A stretch of 64,000 bases of DNA, from assembly GCF_032452875.1 (NCBI RefSeq), contig NC_083881.1:59899689-59963688 (forward strand), given 5' to 3'. Within the stretch, counting starts at the first letter, position 1. Each line of letters starts with the position of its first letter. Below are positions 34,313 through 47,000 of this stretch, piece after piece. This stretch comes from Bos javanicus (lineage: Eukaryota; Chordata; Mammalia; Artiodactyla; Bovidae). Under the pieces are notes generated by a model. It made no database searches, was not told the DNA's origin, and saw only the letters and a list, made by a program, of their open reading frames with translations. The translations under genes and the position numbers were made by a program.

Positions 34313-36760
34313 AGAATCAGTGAAACTTATCCTTGCCTCCAACAAATGCTAAGCCAAAATATTAAAAAATTCTCCCAATGTTGGTAAGATCCAGCTTGGC
34401 GATGGAACAGGGCAAAGCCTGCCATGGTAAATAGACAGGAACCAGGGAGGAAAGGTACTCATGTCCCCCTGTGTTATTATGTGAGCCCCAGAAATCCCCT
34501 AAAAGAGCATCTTTGCCACTAAGATGAGAGAGATGGATTAACACAGTGTCTTCCATATTGCTGATTGCTTAACCATATTAAAATAGTTAGGTCATAGTAC
34601 TTTGTAATATTTCTGTAATACTTTGAGACATTACAATTCAGTTTCTTTCAGTGACTGGATCTTTAAGAAAAGCTCATTTAGTGTCTTCCTTGTAAGTAAT
34701 GATAACCAATGATACAGCTAACATTGTCTCGTGAACCATAGAAATATAGGTGAGTGGCCACTTACTCTGGGTCTGAATTTCAGAAAGGAGAGTGGAAACT
34801 TTTGCTCTTCAAATTGGCCTTTGGAATGCTCATGCTTTTAGATTTCAAGGAAAACCTCAGAGCTCCTTGTTGATAAAAGGAACATAACCACAGCTAAGTT
34901 TTTCTACCCTCTTCCCAAATTTAAACAGCCAATTAAGCCTTAACTTTCATCTAATCATCTCTCTCTGAGCCAGGAATGAAAGACTAGATTCCCAGTACTT
35001 ACAAGTCATGGAGACGGCTATGTCCTAGAGAATGTTGTTTTCTTTTTCCTTCTGTCTTGATTGGTTTTCTAAAAGCATCTCTTCTAAAAGATGGTGTCTT
35101 GCATTGGAGTACAGAGCCTGGTAACAATGACTAGTTGAGCTGCCCATGGTCATTTTTTTTTTCCTCATCCTCTCTGGGATAGATATTCTCTGAGGTCAGA
35201 GGGCCAAGGAGAGGAAGGTTTGGGGGGTTTTGCCTTGGCTCCTATGGTATGTAGATCTGGTTGCCAGTGGCTGCCTTCCTGCAGAGTTTCTGCCAAACTG
35301 CCTTGTCTTCTATTCAGTTCTTCTTGGTTCTACTCACAGCTCTTCCTTTTGCTCCATCCCTAAGGGGTGGGAGAACTCCTGGTCATTGCTAACCCTAGAG
35401 TGTTTCCTGTTTGATTTCCCTTGACCTTGCTTACACCTTTGAAAATTGTCCCTTCATTAACATCTTGGTAATCACCTTCTGAGTGTACCATCTGTTTCCT
35501 GTAGGTCCCTGAACGATACTGCCTCTTCTGTGTATGTATTTCATGGTTCCCCAATGCAAGAAACACAGGACATGCTGATGAATCAACATCAGAAAAAGGA
35601 GATGCAGCACATTCCTGGGTCTCCTAAAAGGACTGCAAGGCAGTTGGTTACAATCGAGGGTTAAAATGGAACCCACGGATTATCTGCAGGTTTCAATTAT
35701 TGTTGCTACCCTCATTCTATCTAGCACAGAAAATTGGGAATTGGCTATGTCAAGACTAAGTTGACATACATCACAGAGGCTATACAGCAGTCTATCTGCT
35801 CATTAAGAGTTTTTCACTGAGTATGTCCCACTGATCTTCCACTTCTCGCAATCCTTTTGATGTGGGTTTAATTCTCATTTCTGACAGAAAGAAAGGGTCT
35901 CACACATGCAGTCCCCAATGTAATCTTCGCATGACTGTCAAAAATGCAGCTATGTGTCCCCAGGCTTAAAGTGCCAGCTGCAAGAAAGGTCAGGAATTCT
36001 TCCCAGCAACATCTACAACATTCAAGCATATACATTACTGAAGATCTTCATTTTGTCTGGCACTTCCCTTCAATCTCAAGTTTATTTGGATATCAGATTT
36101 CCAGAGGCCCAATTTGTGCTGAGCACATTCTGAAAACACAGTTCTTATTTCCTTTCTAAAATCACACATCCACCTACTATGGAGACACTGATGGACCGAA
36201 TTTAAACCCAAGAGGCAGATTTTTTCAGTAATTTTCACATGTAATTCTTAGAATTTATATCATCAATAGTTTATGATTTGATGTAAAAAGCAAGATGAAG
36301 GAATAAAATCTTTTAATAATAAATCACAAGTCTTTTCTCATTAATTATCAAGCAAATAAAATGGTTCTCCATAGATTGAATAGTTTTATAAACTTTGGGT
36401 CAAAAAATCATGTAAATAATGTATTTCATACTACATCTTAAAAGTAATAAAATTTCAATATTCAATTGCTTTAACTGGAGTCTCCTTGAAATTCAGAATT
36501 TCCCTAGAAGGGACACTTGTAGATAGCCTTAATATCACCAATCAATTTTCCCTGATGACACTTCTGTGAGATGAGTAACTATTTTTCCTGATTTAGAGAA
36601 GGTTCGTAACTTGGCCAAATTGTGTTTTGAGGTTTCACTGGAAGCTCCACAGTTTGTATTGCTATGGTCATGTTCAATTCATAATTCATTTTCATCCTCT
36701 CATTCTCTTTTTAACTGTTGGGGTTGAGATTAAGGCAAATTGTGTCATTTGTTTGGCCCT
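34313..36760. other. Unique DNA, no gene seen
   Basis: About 2.4 kb without recognised repeats. Several 60-80 codon frames on both strands have no recognisable motif. No exon supported. Confidence 0.45.
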
Positions 36761-36766
36761 AAAATG

Positions 36767-36891
36767 GAGAAGGAAATGGCAACCCACTCCAGTGTTCTTG
36801 CCTGGAGAATCCCAGGGATGGGGGAGCCTGGTGGGCTGCCGTCTATGGGGTCGCACAGAGTTGGACACGACTAAAGTGACTTAGCAGCAGC
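36767..36891 (+). mobile_element. Bov-A2 SINE (single unit)
   Basis: Forward unit from GAGAAGGAAATGGCAACCC to ACTTAGCAGCAGC. AAAATG at 36761-36766 and 36892-36897 is a short target duplication. Confidence 0.95.
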
Positions 36892-37399
36892 AAAATGAGC
36901 CGGAATTGCATAGGACCAGCTTCTTCAAGTGTGGGCTTTAGGAGTCACCACACATGGCTCAGTTCCTAGTTATGCAGCTAATTATGCAACAAGTTATACA
37001 GCTAATTATTTGTTGCTTTACAGCCTCACACACAAAAACACATGCAACACACACATCCCACTGGATACATATGACTAGAATCACATTTCGAGCTCCAGAA
37101 TTTGTTGCCTTTGTGTAAAATATACTAACATGTACTAAAGAAGTGTTGGCAGTTATGACTGTTATTATTATAGCTATTCTTCGCAAATGTTGTGCACAGT
37201 TAATCAACTGCTTCCAAGCAGGGCGATGCTGTTGAATTACATTACTGTATGATGAGATTCTCACTCCAAAACCATGTCAGGGAAAAGAGCCCCCACAATT
37301 TATTCTTTCTATGAAAGATACTACTACTTAAACATTTTGTGGAGGAGGTTTGAAAAACACAAAACACAAGTAGTCACAGTATCATGTAAGGCAGTGACC

Positions 37400-37515
37400 A
37401 AAAAGTTGAGTCACAGCTCCAACTTTGTCAATACACACCCATTTAACCTTGAACAAATCAATAAAATATTTGGGGGCTCAGTTTTCTCCCCTGTTAACAG
37501 AGGCTAGACTTAAAT
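37400..37515 (+). repeat. MIR SINE fragment
   Basis: Degenerate forward MIR order: CAACTTTGTCAATACACACC, TTAACCTTGAACAAATC, GGGCTCAGTTTTCTCCCCTG. Confidence 0.5.
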
Positions 37516-37589
37516 GAGTTCTGAGTTCACATTATGATTAATTAAATTTTATTATTGTTTTAGCATTATGATTCAACTCTTGATATCTA

Positions 37590-37740
37590 CAGCGTAGCAA
37601 TTAAACCCCAGGGCTTCAGGGTCTCTGCCAGAGTGTAAATTCTCACTCTGCCTCTTACTCTCTGAACATGGATGAATTACTTACTTCCTAAGGTCTAAGT
37701 TCTTCATGAATAAAAGGGAGAGTCAGTGGCTTACTGGAGC
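37590..37740 (+). repeat. MIR SINE
   Basis: TAGCAATTAAACCCCAGGGC, TTCTCACTCTGCCTCTTACT, GATGAATTACTTACTTCCTA and a GTTCTTCATGAATAAAAGGG block follow forward MIR. Confidence 0.65.
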
Positions 37741-37759
37741 TGACTTGGGACAGGATAGC

Positions 37760-38580
37760 CCTTCACAACCTCCTCTTCAGTGGCCTCATCCTGGCAGCTG
37801 AAATCAGCCATGATGGGAAAATGTACACCACAGAAAGCTAACTGGCAAAAGCCACAGACAGAGGTTCCTGTTCTTCCCGTGGGCCAGTTTTTGGACATTT
37901 ACCAGCATAGCACTGGATATAATGAGTATTTAATTAATAATGTTTTATTTAGGTTTACACCAAATAACCCACGCAAATACTAAATAAACACAACCCTAAC
38001 TCAGTATCCATATCATACTTTCCATAAGTATTTATTTTACTATAGGCTATTTTTAAGGTTATAGGAAAATGTGATACTATTCTCACATATCTTGTTGATG
38101 CTAAAAACAAGTCTAAGGCTCTATTAAAATTCACATGAGCCTGACTTTTGCTCAGTTACTGAGTTCCCAAACAAGAAAAAGAGTTGCACATATAATTCTG
38201 TATTTACAGGTCTTCTGTTAAGCACTATCCCCCATAGACATTTTTTTCTCTGTACAATTTGAACAGGGAGTTTTCCTCTTTGATTCTAGAATCTGCATAA
38301 ACCTGGTAGCAGCTCAATGGTATTTTTTTTCCTAATATGGAAAAAAGTGACAATTATTTCATAGGCAACCCTGGTCGTCCTCCAGTGTTCTCTGTCTCAA
38401 TCCATCTTGTTCTAGACAGAAATTTAGGAGACTCTGATTCCTCCTGCTCCCTCCCCTCTCATCCCAGTCAACTTTACCTCCAAAATATCTCTCCATTCTG
38501 TTTGCCTTCTTCATCTCTCTTCCCCACTTCTCATCCGGGCCATGGTGGCTGCTCCAAGGACTACTGAAAAGTGTCCTCCT
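37760..38580. other. Unique DNA, no gene seen
   Basis: No repeat family recognised with confidence. The C/T-rich end may already belong to the adjacent L2. Confidence 0.4.
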
Positions 38581-38589
38581 CTCCCCTTT

Positions 38590-39110
38590 GTTCTTTCAGA
38601 GTGCCCATCTGCCCATGTCACTCTCCGGTGTGGAACCTAGCAGGGCCTTCCTGCTGCTTCTGGGATGAAGGTATGACCTTCCCCTGGTCCACAGGCCCTG
38701 ACTCAGGCAGAGCCCTGCCCACTCCTCAGCCTTCCACCAAGAGCTGGGCTCCAACCACAGTCTTCTTTCTGGTCCTCGAATGGGCCAGGTTTCCTTTATC
38801 TGCAATGCTCTTCTTTCCCAAACGGCCTCCCTTTTCACTTTATTACTGAGACCTCACTCAAGTCAGCATCATTTCATCTAGTAATCCCTTGGTGTCCAAG
38901 GCTTCCTCTTTGCACGTGCCTGTCAAAAGATGTCCCAATGCCTCAGAGCACATATCTGTTTATAATTTTACATCCATTCCTTTTATTATTTACTGAACAT
39001 TCATTTCTCCCCCTCACTAGGCCATGAATTCCACAGACTAAATTTATTTAATCACCATATCTTCAGTGACAAACACACCAGATGGCATGTATTTGGTTGA
39101 ATGAGAAAAA
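38590..39110 (+). repeat. L2 LINE, ORF end and 3' UTR
   Basis: Forward L2 order: CTGCAATGCTCTTCTTTCCC, GAGACCTCACTCAAGTCAGC, TCATTTCTCCCCCTCACTAG, GCCATGAATTCCACAGACTA, and GTTGAATGAGAAAA near the end. The C/T-rich frames at 38337-38849 are non-coding shadows. Confidence 0.7.
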
Positions 39111-39114
39111 CAAA

Positions 39115-39650
39115 TTATCATAAACTGTGGTACATTCAAACAGTGGAATATTATTCAGCACTAAAAAGAAATGAGTTAACAAGCCATGAAAAGACATGGA
39201 AGCAGCTTAAACACACATTACTAAGTGAAAGAGGCTGATCTGAAAAGGCTACATACTATGTGATTCCAACTATATGACATTTTGGAAAAGGCAATATGGA
39301 GGCAATTAAAAGATCAATTGTTTTCAGGGGAAGAAGGAATGAATAGGTAAAATGTGGAAGATTTTCAGGAAGTTACACTATTTTGTATGATACTGTAATG
39401 CTAGATGTATGCCATTATACATTTGTCAAAGTCCTTAGAACATACGATGCAAAGTAAACTACAGACTTTGGTTGATAACGACCTATCAACATAGGGGCAT
39501 CAGTTGTAACAAACGGACCACTCTGGGGAGGTGTTGATAATGAGGGAGCCTCTGTATGTGTGGGGTGGGGGGACAGGAATATGTGGGGAATTTCTGTACT
39601 TTCTACTCTATTTTGCTGTCAACCTCAATGATTCTAAAAAGTTAGTCTAT
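39115..39650 (+). mobile_element. Old L1 3' end
   Basis: Forward L1M-type 3' region: AGTGGAATATTATTCAGCAC, ACATTACTAAGTGAAAGAGG, GGCTACATACTATGTGATTC, TTGGAAAAGGCAATATGGAG, then a G-rich TGTGTGGGGTGGGGGGA block. Confidence 0.82.
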
Positions 39651-39664
39651 TAAAAAGACAAATG

Positions 39665-39809
39665 GGGAATTCCCTGGTAGTCCAGTGGTTCAAACTCTGC
39701 ACTTCCAGTTAAGGGGGCATGGGTTCAATCCGTGGTTGCGAAAATAAGATCCCATGTGCTGCATGGCATGGCCAAAAGATGCAAGAAAGAAAAAGAAAAA
39801 AAAAATTTT
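39665..39809 (+). mobile_element. CHR-type tRNA-derived SINE with target duplication
   Basis: Forward: GGAATTCCCTGGTAGTCCAG, CTCTGCACTTCCAGTTAAGG, GGGTTCAATCCGTGGTTGC, AATAAGATCCCATGTGCTGC, A-rich tail. A perfect 10 bp duplication, AAGACAAATG, lies at 39655-39664 and 39810-39819. The element sits just after the old L1 3' end. Confidence 0.94.
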
Positions 39810-39838
39810 AAGACAAATGAACAAATGAGGGCAAGAGG

Positions 39839-39866
39839 ATGAATGAATGAATGAATGAGTGAATAA
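39839..39866. repeat. (GAAT)n short tandem repeat
   Basis: About six imperfect GAAT units. Confidence 0.85.
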
Positions 39867-40128
39867 ATTCATAGATCTCAGCCAGGTCTCTCTTTTCAGT
39901 GTTTTCCATGACATTTAAGGTAAAATCTAAACTCTTTTTCCACCATTAAGAGGACTTCATGTGATCAGAAGTCTGGCATCATTTTCCTCCTGTTCACTAA
40001 ACTCCGGGGACCCTGACCCCGTTGATGGTTTTCATCACACCAACTCTGGCTTTACTTGCTCTAAAAAGAGTCTTCCTGTAGATGTCATGTGGCTGCCATC
40101 TTCCACTTTTCAGGTAATAAAATTAATT

Positions 40129-40511
40129 TGAAGATCTCAACCTACAAAATGGAGGCCATCTCAGTGGCCCAGACAAATCACAAATCTCAACATAAGCCAA
40201 ACTGTACTTACAGGAAATGCCTGTCAAGGAAACTGAACACCAATCACAACCCCTTAATTTAGCTTTAGCTAGCTTACCTCATCCTAGAAAACAGGGCTTG
40301 CTCGACTTATAAAGACATCCCCCACCTCCTGGCCAATCGTGCCCTATTTCCACATTGCCTCTTCTAATGCTCTATAAAACTCACTCTTGCCCAAAATCCC
40401 TCCAGAAAGTGTCCACTGCTCATGAAGAACTGTAGCCCTCCCAATCCATTGACTGTTTTCCTTTGAATAAAGTATGTCAAATTCACTACTAAATTATTTT
40501 TAGTTTCGTCA
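40129..40511 (+). mobile_element. Probable solo LTR of an endogenous retrovirus
   Basis: The stretch has the layout of a retroviral LTR: a CCAAT box at 40333-40337, TATAAAA at 40373-40379, and the polyadenylation signal AATAAA at 40466-40471, with TG and CA as possible termini. No gag, pol or env sequence adjoins it on either side, so it would be a solo LTR left by recombination. I cannot name the family, and no target duplication is clear. It could instead be another promoter-bearing repeat. Confidence 0.5.
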
Positions 40512-40689
40512 TTTAATATAGGTGTTGAGCTTCAAGAATTCTTCCCTGAGCATCAAATCCTAAGTACCCACCAGTCCCCCTGATTGCCTAATTTAAAACA
40601 GCTCCCTTCCACACTATTTTATTTATAGCACTGAACTCTGAGAAACCTGTGAAATTTTAATTATATATTTCTTTTCTTACTATCTTACC

Positions 40690-40805
40690 TGCTAGACAGT
40701 AAATCCCAGAAAAGCAGGGTCTTTATTTGTCTCCTTCACTGTGGTATACCCAGTATCCAGACAGGTAGTAGACACTCAATACACATTTGTTTAATGAATA
40801 AATAA
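40690..40805 (+). repeat. L2 LINE 3' end
   Basis: Forward L2 terminus: GTAAATCCCAGAAAAGCAGG, GTGGTATACCCAGTATCCAG, GTAGTAGACACTCAATACAC, TGTTTAATGAATAAATAAAT. Confidence 0.8.
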
Positions 40806-41257
40806 ATGCACTTTGCTACTTTTTATTCTCTTGCACTCTTTCCTTTATTTCTTCTATTCTTTCCCCCTTTCCTTGCAAAACTTAAATCTTCGTAATGTCC
40901 ACATTTATGTCTAATATTGGTTTATTAAACTCAATCTTTTGTTGAAGGCTTTGCACCATCTAAGGATTTATTTTTTAACAAACCAGTTTTTTATTAAGAA
41001 AAAATAATCCTTATAACAGAGGTTTAAAAACATGTTTAAGATATCTTTTTCTGTATAAGTTTCACAAATGCCTAAAACATTTTATTTATAAAGAAGTTTA
41101 ATCTAAGACAGGATGGGAGTACTTGGTTTCACTCAGCTTGTACTTGGTTTCACTCAGTAAGTAGTAGTTGGGCCCCAAATATAACTTTTTGTTAATATAA
41201 TCTGAAGCATATAGAGTAATGTAATTGGCTATTTTTTCTTACTTTTTAAATTTTAGC

Positions 41258-41797
41258 CATGAAATTAAAAGATGCTTGCTCCTTGGGAGGAAAATAATGA
41301 CAAACTTAAACAACATATTAAAAAGCAGAGACATTACTTTGCTGACAAAGCTCTGTATAGTTCAAGCTATGGTTTTTCCAGTAGTCATATACGGATATGA
41401 GAGTTGAACCATAAAGAAGGCTGAGTGCCAAAAAATTGGTGTTTTCAAACTGTGGTGCTGGAGAAGACTCTTGAGAATCCCTTGGACTGCAAGATCAAAC
41501 CAGTCCATCCTAAAGAAAATCAACCCTGAATATTCACGGGAAGGACTGATGCTAAAGCTGAAGCTCCAATTCTTTGGCCATCTGATGGGAAGAGTCGACT
41601 CATTGGAAAAGACCCTGATGCTGGGGAAGACTGAAGGCAAAAAGAGAAGGGAGCAGCAAAGGATGAATGGCTCAATAGCACCACCGACTCAGTGGACTTG
41701 AATCTGAGCAGACTCCGGGAGATAGTGAAGGACAAGGGAGTCTGGCATGCTGCAGTCCATGGGGTCACAGAGTCAGACATGACTAAGTGACTGAACA
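41258..41797 (+). mobile_element. BovB LINE, 5'-truncated, older type
   Basis: Forward BovB from CCATGAAATTAAAAGATGC to ACTAAGTGACTGAACAAATG. It ends in a short AACAAA-like tail rather than (CTGAA)n. Several stops and indels break the ORF2 C-terminus (frames 41225-41407 and 41471-41701). Confidence 0.94.
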
Positions 41798-41799
41798 AA

Positions 41800-43100
41800 T
41801 GTTATTGGAAAAAGTTGATGTGGCCCTAGCATGTATTAGACATTAAGATAGAAAAACAGAGCAATTCCTACCCTTGTGGGGTCTATAGTCTGAGGAAGGG
41901 ATTTCTATGCTAAATTTTTCTTCATAAATAAAATAGCAATTTTTCTTCTTTATCTCTTCCATTTACATTTGTTTATATCTATATCTTCATACAAGTTTCC
42001 ACAAATCAAGACATAACTGGATTTAGACATTTTTTTTCAGTGTAGCTTGATCTCCTCTCTTTTTTCTCTTCGAGACAATCACATGATCTCTTAGGAATTT
42101 GGTTTCTTTACACACAAAATTGGAGAATTATTAGTCTTCCTGTCAATTCAAGAATACTTAAAATATAATAACACACTAAGAACATATAGAACAGTAACAT
42201 GACAGTAATATTTATAATGCTGAGACATTCTTTGTTTTCTGGCACAAGTTTCTCTGGAGTTGCTTTCTAATCCAAACAATCCACTGATCTAATTGCAAAC
42301 TTTTCCTATTTCCATTTGCTGATAAACTTTGGTTGCAATTGTTCATTTACTCATCTGTTCCATCGTTGCCCAATTCTTGGGCACATACTATGCACAGAAA
42401 TTCTTAAGTCTTAAGTTAGCACACACAAAACATCATAGGCTTAAATGAGTGTATCTCCTATCCATAAATATGTAATCCAAAAAAGGTTGAGTATTTTCAT
42501 TTAAACAGATCTTTAAGTAAATACTCACGACTTTAGTCCTTGAATAGGCTAACTTAGGCTGTAATGAAATGCAAATAACTATGTTAATGCAAACACTAAA
42601 GCTACAAATTCAGACATAAAAAAGTCAAGAAATGCAAAACTTAAGGTTCTCCTAGAAACATTAACTCACTCAAATTGTACATATAGAATATTTCCAATTA
42701 TACAGAAGACAGCAAAATGCAATCCCTTAATGTACTGTATGTACAACCCAGCTAAGTTAATGCCGTTATGAGAACGTTAAATTTTACAACCCCCGACTTT
42801 GTTTCAAAAGTTACTGCCTGAATATTGCATCATTCCAATCCTCACAACACCATCTTACTAAAATGGAAAGAAAACAGAAGAGGAACAAGTGTCATTGTAT
42901 TTTCTATCACTAGAGGATTCTAAATTTAGGCAACACTCAGTTAATAGATGAGAAAAATACTTTTTTGGAACTTTCTGAAGTTTTCAATTGAAAAATTTCC
43001 ACTTTGCTTGGATTAACTAAATGGCATATTGAGAAATTATTCCAGACTATAGATTTGTAGAAATGTATAAGAAATATGTGTGAAGTTATATTTGCTCTTA
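41800..43100. other. Unique AT-rich DNA, no gene seen
   Basis: No repeat or open frame of note. Confidence 0.45.
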
Positions 43101-43118
43101 TTTATGTGTAATATGTAA

Positions 43119-43377
43119 TGAAGAAGGAAATGGCAACCCACTCCAGTACTCTTGCCTGGAGAATCCCATGGACAGAGGAGCCTGGTGGACTGCTGTTGCA
43201 CAGAGTCGGACACGACTGAAGCAACTTAGCATGCACGCATGCATTGGAGAAGGAAATGGCAACCCACTCTAGTATTCTTGCCTGGAGAATCCAAGGGACA
43301 GAGAAGCCTGGTTGGCTGCCGTCTATGGGGTCGCACAGAGTCGGACACGACTGAAGCGACTTAGCAGTAGCAGCAGC
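43119..43377 (+). mobile_element. Bov-A2 SINE dimer, perfect target duplication
   Basis: Two forward units joined by CATGCACGCATGCATTGG at about 43230, ending in TAGCAGTAGCAGCAGC. A perfect 15 bp target duplication, ATGTGTAATATGTAA, lies at 43104-43118 and 43378-43392. About ten bases of the VTATGGGGTC-type block are missing in the first unit. Confidence 0.96.
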
Positions 43378-43610
43378 ATGTGTAATATGTAAACTAGTCA
43401 AAGAAAACATTTTCAGCCAAAAAAAGATAACTTTTATAAAATATAGATTTGGGAGGGAAATTTCCAAATCATTTTTTAATAAAATTCAATTACTTTTTCC
43501 CCTTATTTAGAACTGTGGCCATTTTTAGTATAATTTCCTTCAGGACTTCCTAATTTTGGAGGAAAGCAGAATGTTTTGTTTAAATATTTTTGAAAGCTGC
43601 AAATAATGTA

Positions 43611-44031
43611 CAGCTGGTCTTCTGTATCCACGGCTTCTGCAGCAAGGATTCAGCAACCAAAAATATTCAGAAAAATAATCTAGAAATTCCATAAAACAGA
43701 ACTTGAATTTGCCACACACTGGCAATTATTTATATAATATTTACATTGTGTTGAAAGTGAAAGTGTTAGTTGCCTAGTTGTGTCCAACTCTTTGCAACCC
43801 CATGGACTGTAGCCCACCAGGTTCCTCTATCCGTGGAAGTCTCCAGGCAAGAATACTGAAGTGGGTTGCCATTCTCTTCTCCAAAGAATCTTCCAAAACC
43901 AGGGACTGTCTGAGCCACCAGTGAAGCATTAGGTATTGTAAGTAATCTAGAGATGAAAAAGTATAGGATGTGTGTAGGTTATATGCCAATAATACACCAT
44001 TTTTACACCATTTTTAGTAAGGAATTTGAGA
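43611..44031 (+). mobile_element. Tigger-like DNA transposon, split by a SINE
   Basis: It starts at CAGCTGGTCTTCTGTATCCA after a TA dinucleotide (43609-43610), then GGATTCAGCAACCAAAAATA, AACTTGAATTTGCCACACAC and TATAATATTTACATTGTG. It resumes after the SINE with ATTAGGTATTGTAAGTAATC, TAGAGATG and GTAGGTTATATGCCAATAAT. It is non-autonomous, and the 3' terminus is missing. It shares its layout with 58914-59715. Confidence 0.8.
43757..43926 (-). mobile_element. Bov-tA SINE nested in the DNA transposon, internally deleted
   Basis: Antisense Bov-tA inside the element above. Body motifs AACTCTTTGCAACCCCATGG and CAAGAATACTGAAGTGGGTT are present. About 40 bases covering the B-box and head region are missing between CCAAAACCAGGGACTG and TCTGAGCCACCAG. 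Confidence 0.92.
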
Positions 44032-44034
44032 CTG

Positions 44035-47000
44035 GAGTCGCTGAGATGAGGGTACCATTCCCCCACAGATACTAAAAGATGAATCTATTTCACTCTGTTC
44101 TAATCAAGCTAGCATCTCCTATAAATAATCAGTGATGCAATAAAATATCTTATCAGTTGCATAAGGTTTGATTGAATAACTCTGTCTCAGTTAAATTGAG
44201 GTGTTGCAAAAATAAGAGAAATGAAAGAAAGACAATAAATGTGCAAGCCAGAAAAATCTGCAGTAGTGCTGTTTGGAAAGACAATCTCTTTAGTGAAGAC
44301 TGACAGGGCTCCTGTATTTCCTAAGGTCTCCAAGTGCCACTTTTGGGACTCAGTGCCTGAGACACCACACGACACAACTCCCGTAAGGGAGATGCTCTAG
44401 TGGGCAGGTCTTTAAAACTGCAAAGGAAGTGCAAGCATGATGACCAAAGCCCCCCCGACACACTGTAACCAAAGTACACGGTGTTGTAAATTGATTACTC
44501 ATTTCCAGTTAGTTCTTTGCCGAAAGCCCTTCATTACTACAGTTTTCTACAGTGTTAGCAACCCATTTACTCTTTTAAAAATTTGTCAATTTTTGAATTC
44601 CCCATATTAACCTGTATTTTCTTGTCTTCTGCTAATAATTATTCAATCAGACTTCTTTTGTGACGACTGGGAGATAAATACCCGCACAGTTGGAAAACTA
44701 GAGTGTCATGTCTGAACAGATTGATCTTAGACTTTATGCTACAAATAAATTGGTATGTTCTTAAATAATTACCAGGTAGTTTGCCGCCTCTCCTGACTGC
44801 TGAAAAGCCTCACATTTTCTCTAGCCTGACAGCAGAGTCTCCTGGTCCCACCCCATGCTTGTTTGCTCTTTACAGGACTTTTGCACAGAATGGTTAAAAT
44901 CTGACTGGGTGATGGGAATTCAAGCTCTAAACAATCCACTTAACCTCTCTGCTCTTTGCCCATAAAATCAGTGTCATAGTATGGATTTTCTAAGAGACTA
45001 TATTTATCAATGTTTGTTCATGCAAGGGAAATCCCAATTTGTATCATTTATTAATTTCTTACTTGTTCATTTGTTTCCTGCCCCCTCCATTTGAAGCCTG
45101 GACTGTTTGACTGTTCATAGCAGTCTTTTTCTTTTTCTTGCAAAATATTTATCCTAGTATTGAAGGGTTAATGGTATACTGCCTGGAATTGTTCAGGGGC
45201 TGCCACGATTTTAAAGACTCAAATTGATGTTAAAAGTGGAGATTTCACAAAATAGAAGCAAACCAAAAAAAAAACAAAGAAAGAAAAGGAGGAGTTAATA
45301 AACAAAGAGGCAAAGGGTAAAAATCTTTTCCTCCATTTCTAGTTGGAACTGCTATTTTTCACAGCTAACTGAAATATTGCAACATTTGAAAAACATCAAA
45401 ATAGCTAGAATTCATAAGTCTGAGAAAAGGAAAAGAAAGCACTTTGCAAAAGTGAAGGAAGTTCAGCATTTGCAATGTAATTCAAATTGTACTTGTAATT
45501 CAGGTCCTGGAATTAACCCACTCAACCAAAGCTTGAAAAGATTCAGATTTACTCAGACTAGCAACAATACAATACTCCCTAACAATTGCCCAACCACCCT
45601 GTCTTTTGGTGATACATCCAATACACTCTAAATTATAATTCTCAAACTCAGTTTGTTGTTAAAAAATACATCTGTGCATCATATCAGAGTTTGTCTTGTT
45701 CCAGTTTAAAGGGAGGGGAGGAGACACACCACCCGTTTTAATCAGAGTAGGATAACACCTGAGCTCTTCCTATAATCACTTTTTGAAAAATGACTTTTAC
45801 CAGAATTTTTAACGATAGAGGGGTGAATTTGGAATAGAATCCCTGTATTTTCAGCCTATTGGCTACAATGAAAAGAATAACTTTCAAGGTATTGTGGTGT
45901 TTGGGGTACATTTCAGGTCATCTGAGCTGCCATTTTATTTTTCCAAGGTTGATTGCACTAGGGTTACATCTCGTGGGGGGACCAGCAGGGGGAGATGGAT
46001 TCACGGTACTGCGTGTTAGACTGCCTGTCCATGAAAGTTATTTGAAGGTTTTCCATGCAAGCAATTTAGGAAAAGTCAGCCATTTTTACCTTTATCTAGT
46101 TTGGCAACAGTTCAAAGCACACAGAAAAAGTTTGTTGGTTTTTTTTTTAAGGAAAAAAAATTGTCAAGCCTTTTAAAGGGTAGTTCTAATTTCCTCATTT
46201 TTTTTTTTTATCATGGACATTTTTTGACAATTACAAACAAAATTTAAAGATATCTTATATATTTTATAATGAAGAAAAAAACTTTGTAAAATTTTAAAAC
46301 AAGGCTTTGAGTAGAACTCATTTATTTTCATTTACTAGCATGCAAAAATAGAGAAGATGTTACTGATATAATAATAGTGAAGACAATCAGGTTGGTACTT
46401 ACCCACCAGGTACACCAATCAAGTTAGAAATACAGAGGCAATATTTTGAACTTTATCAGGCAAGGTTTGTTTTTTTAAAAAAGAGAAGGCCAGCAAAGCA
46501 GCATTTTTGTGATATTCTCAAAGACTGATATTTGATAGTATAAAGTAACTTCACCTTCTAAATCAGTTCTTTGGTAGAGAAGGAAAAAAAAAACTCTAAT
46601 TTTCCTTTTTTAATCCTATGCAAAGCAACATAGTCTCATATTTATTTAGCTTAGTGCTTTCTTTCTCTTTAAAGCATTTATTAACCAGAGAGACCTCAGT
46701 GACATGTAAATTTCATTTTCTATGCCCTGTAGATTAAAATACATCTGTTTCAGCCATCATTCAGGAAAGAAATAATTTTAATAGTTCATTTTATTAAAAA
46801 AAGATTTATGTCAGCATTCAGTTATGACAAGAGAAGGCAAGTGACTTGCACATAATGCTAACAAGCAGCTTTTTTCCTTCCAGAATTTTATCCAAATTGA
46901 ACAGAACTATGTCCCTAAAATATATGAAGGGAGGCAAGTAACTTTGCCTCCTGGTATGTTGTTAGTGATGGTGATTCTTCAATAAAGCAGCAGGTAAATC

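Noticed and set aside
38337..38849. Adjacent open frames of 76 and 92 codons rich in Pro and Ser
   Set aside because: The stretch is C/T-rich, largely overlaps an L2 3' region, and the opposite strand is open as well.
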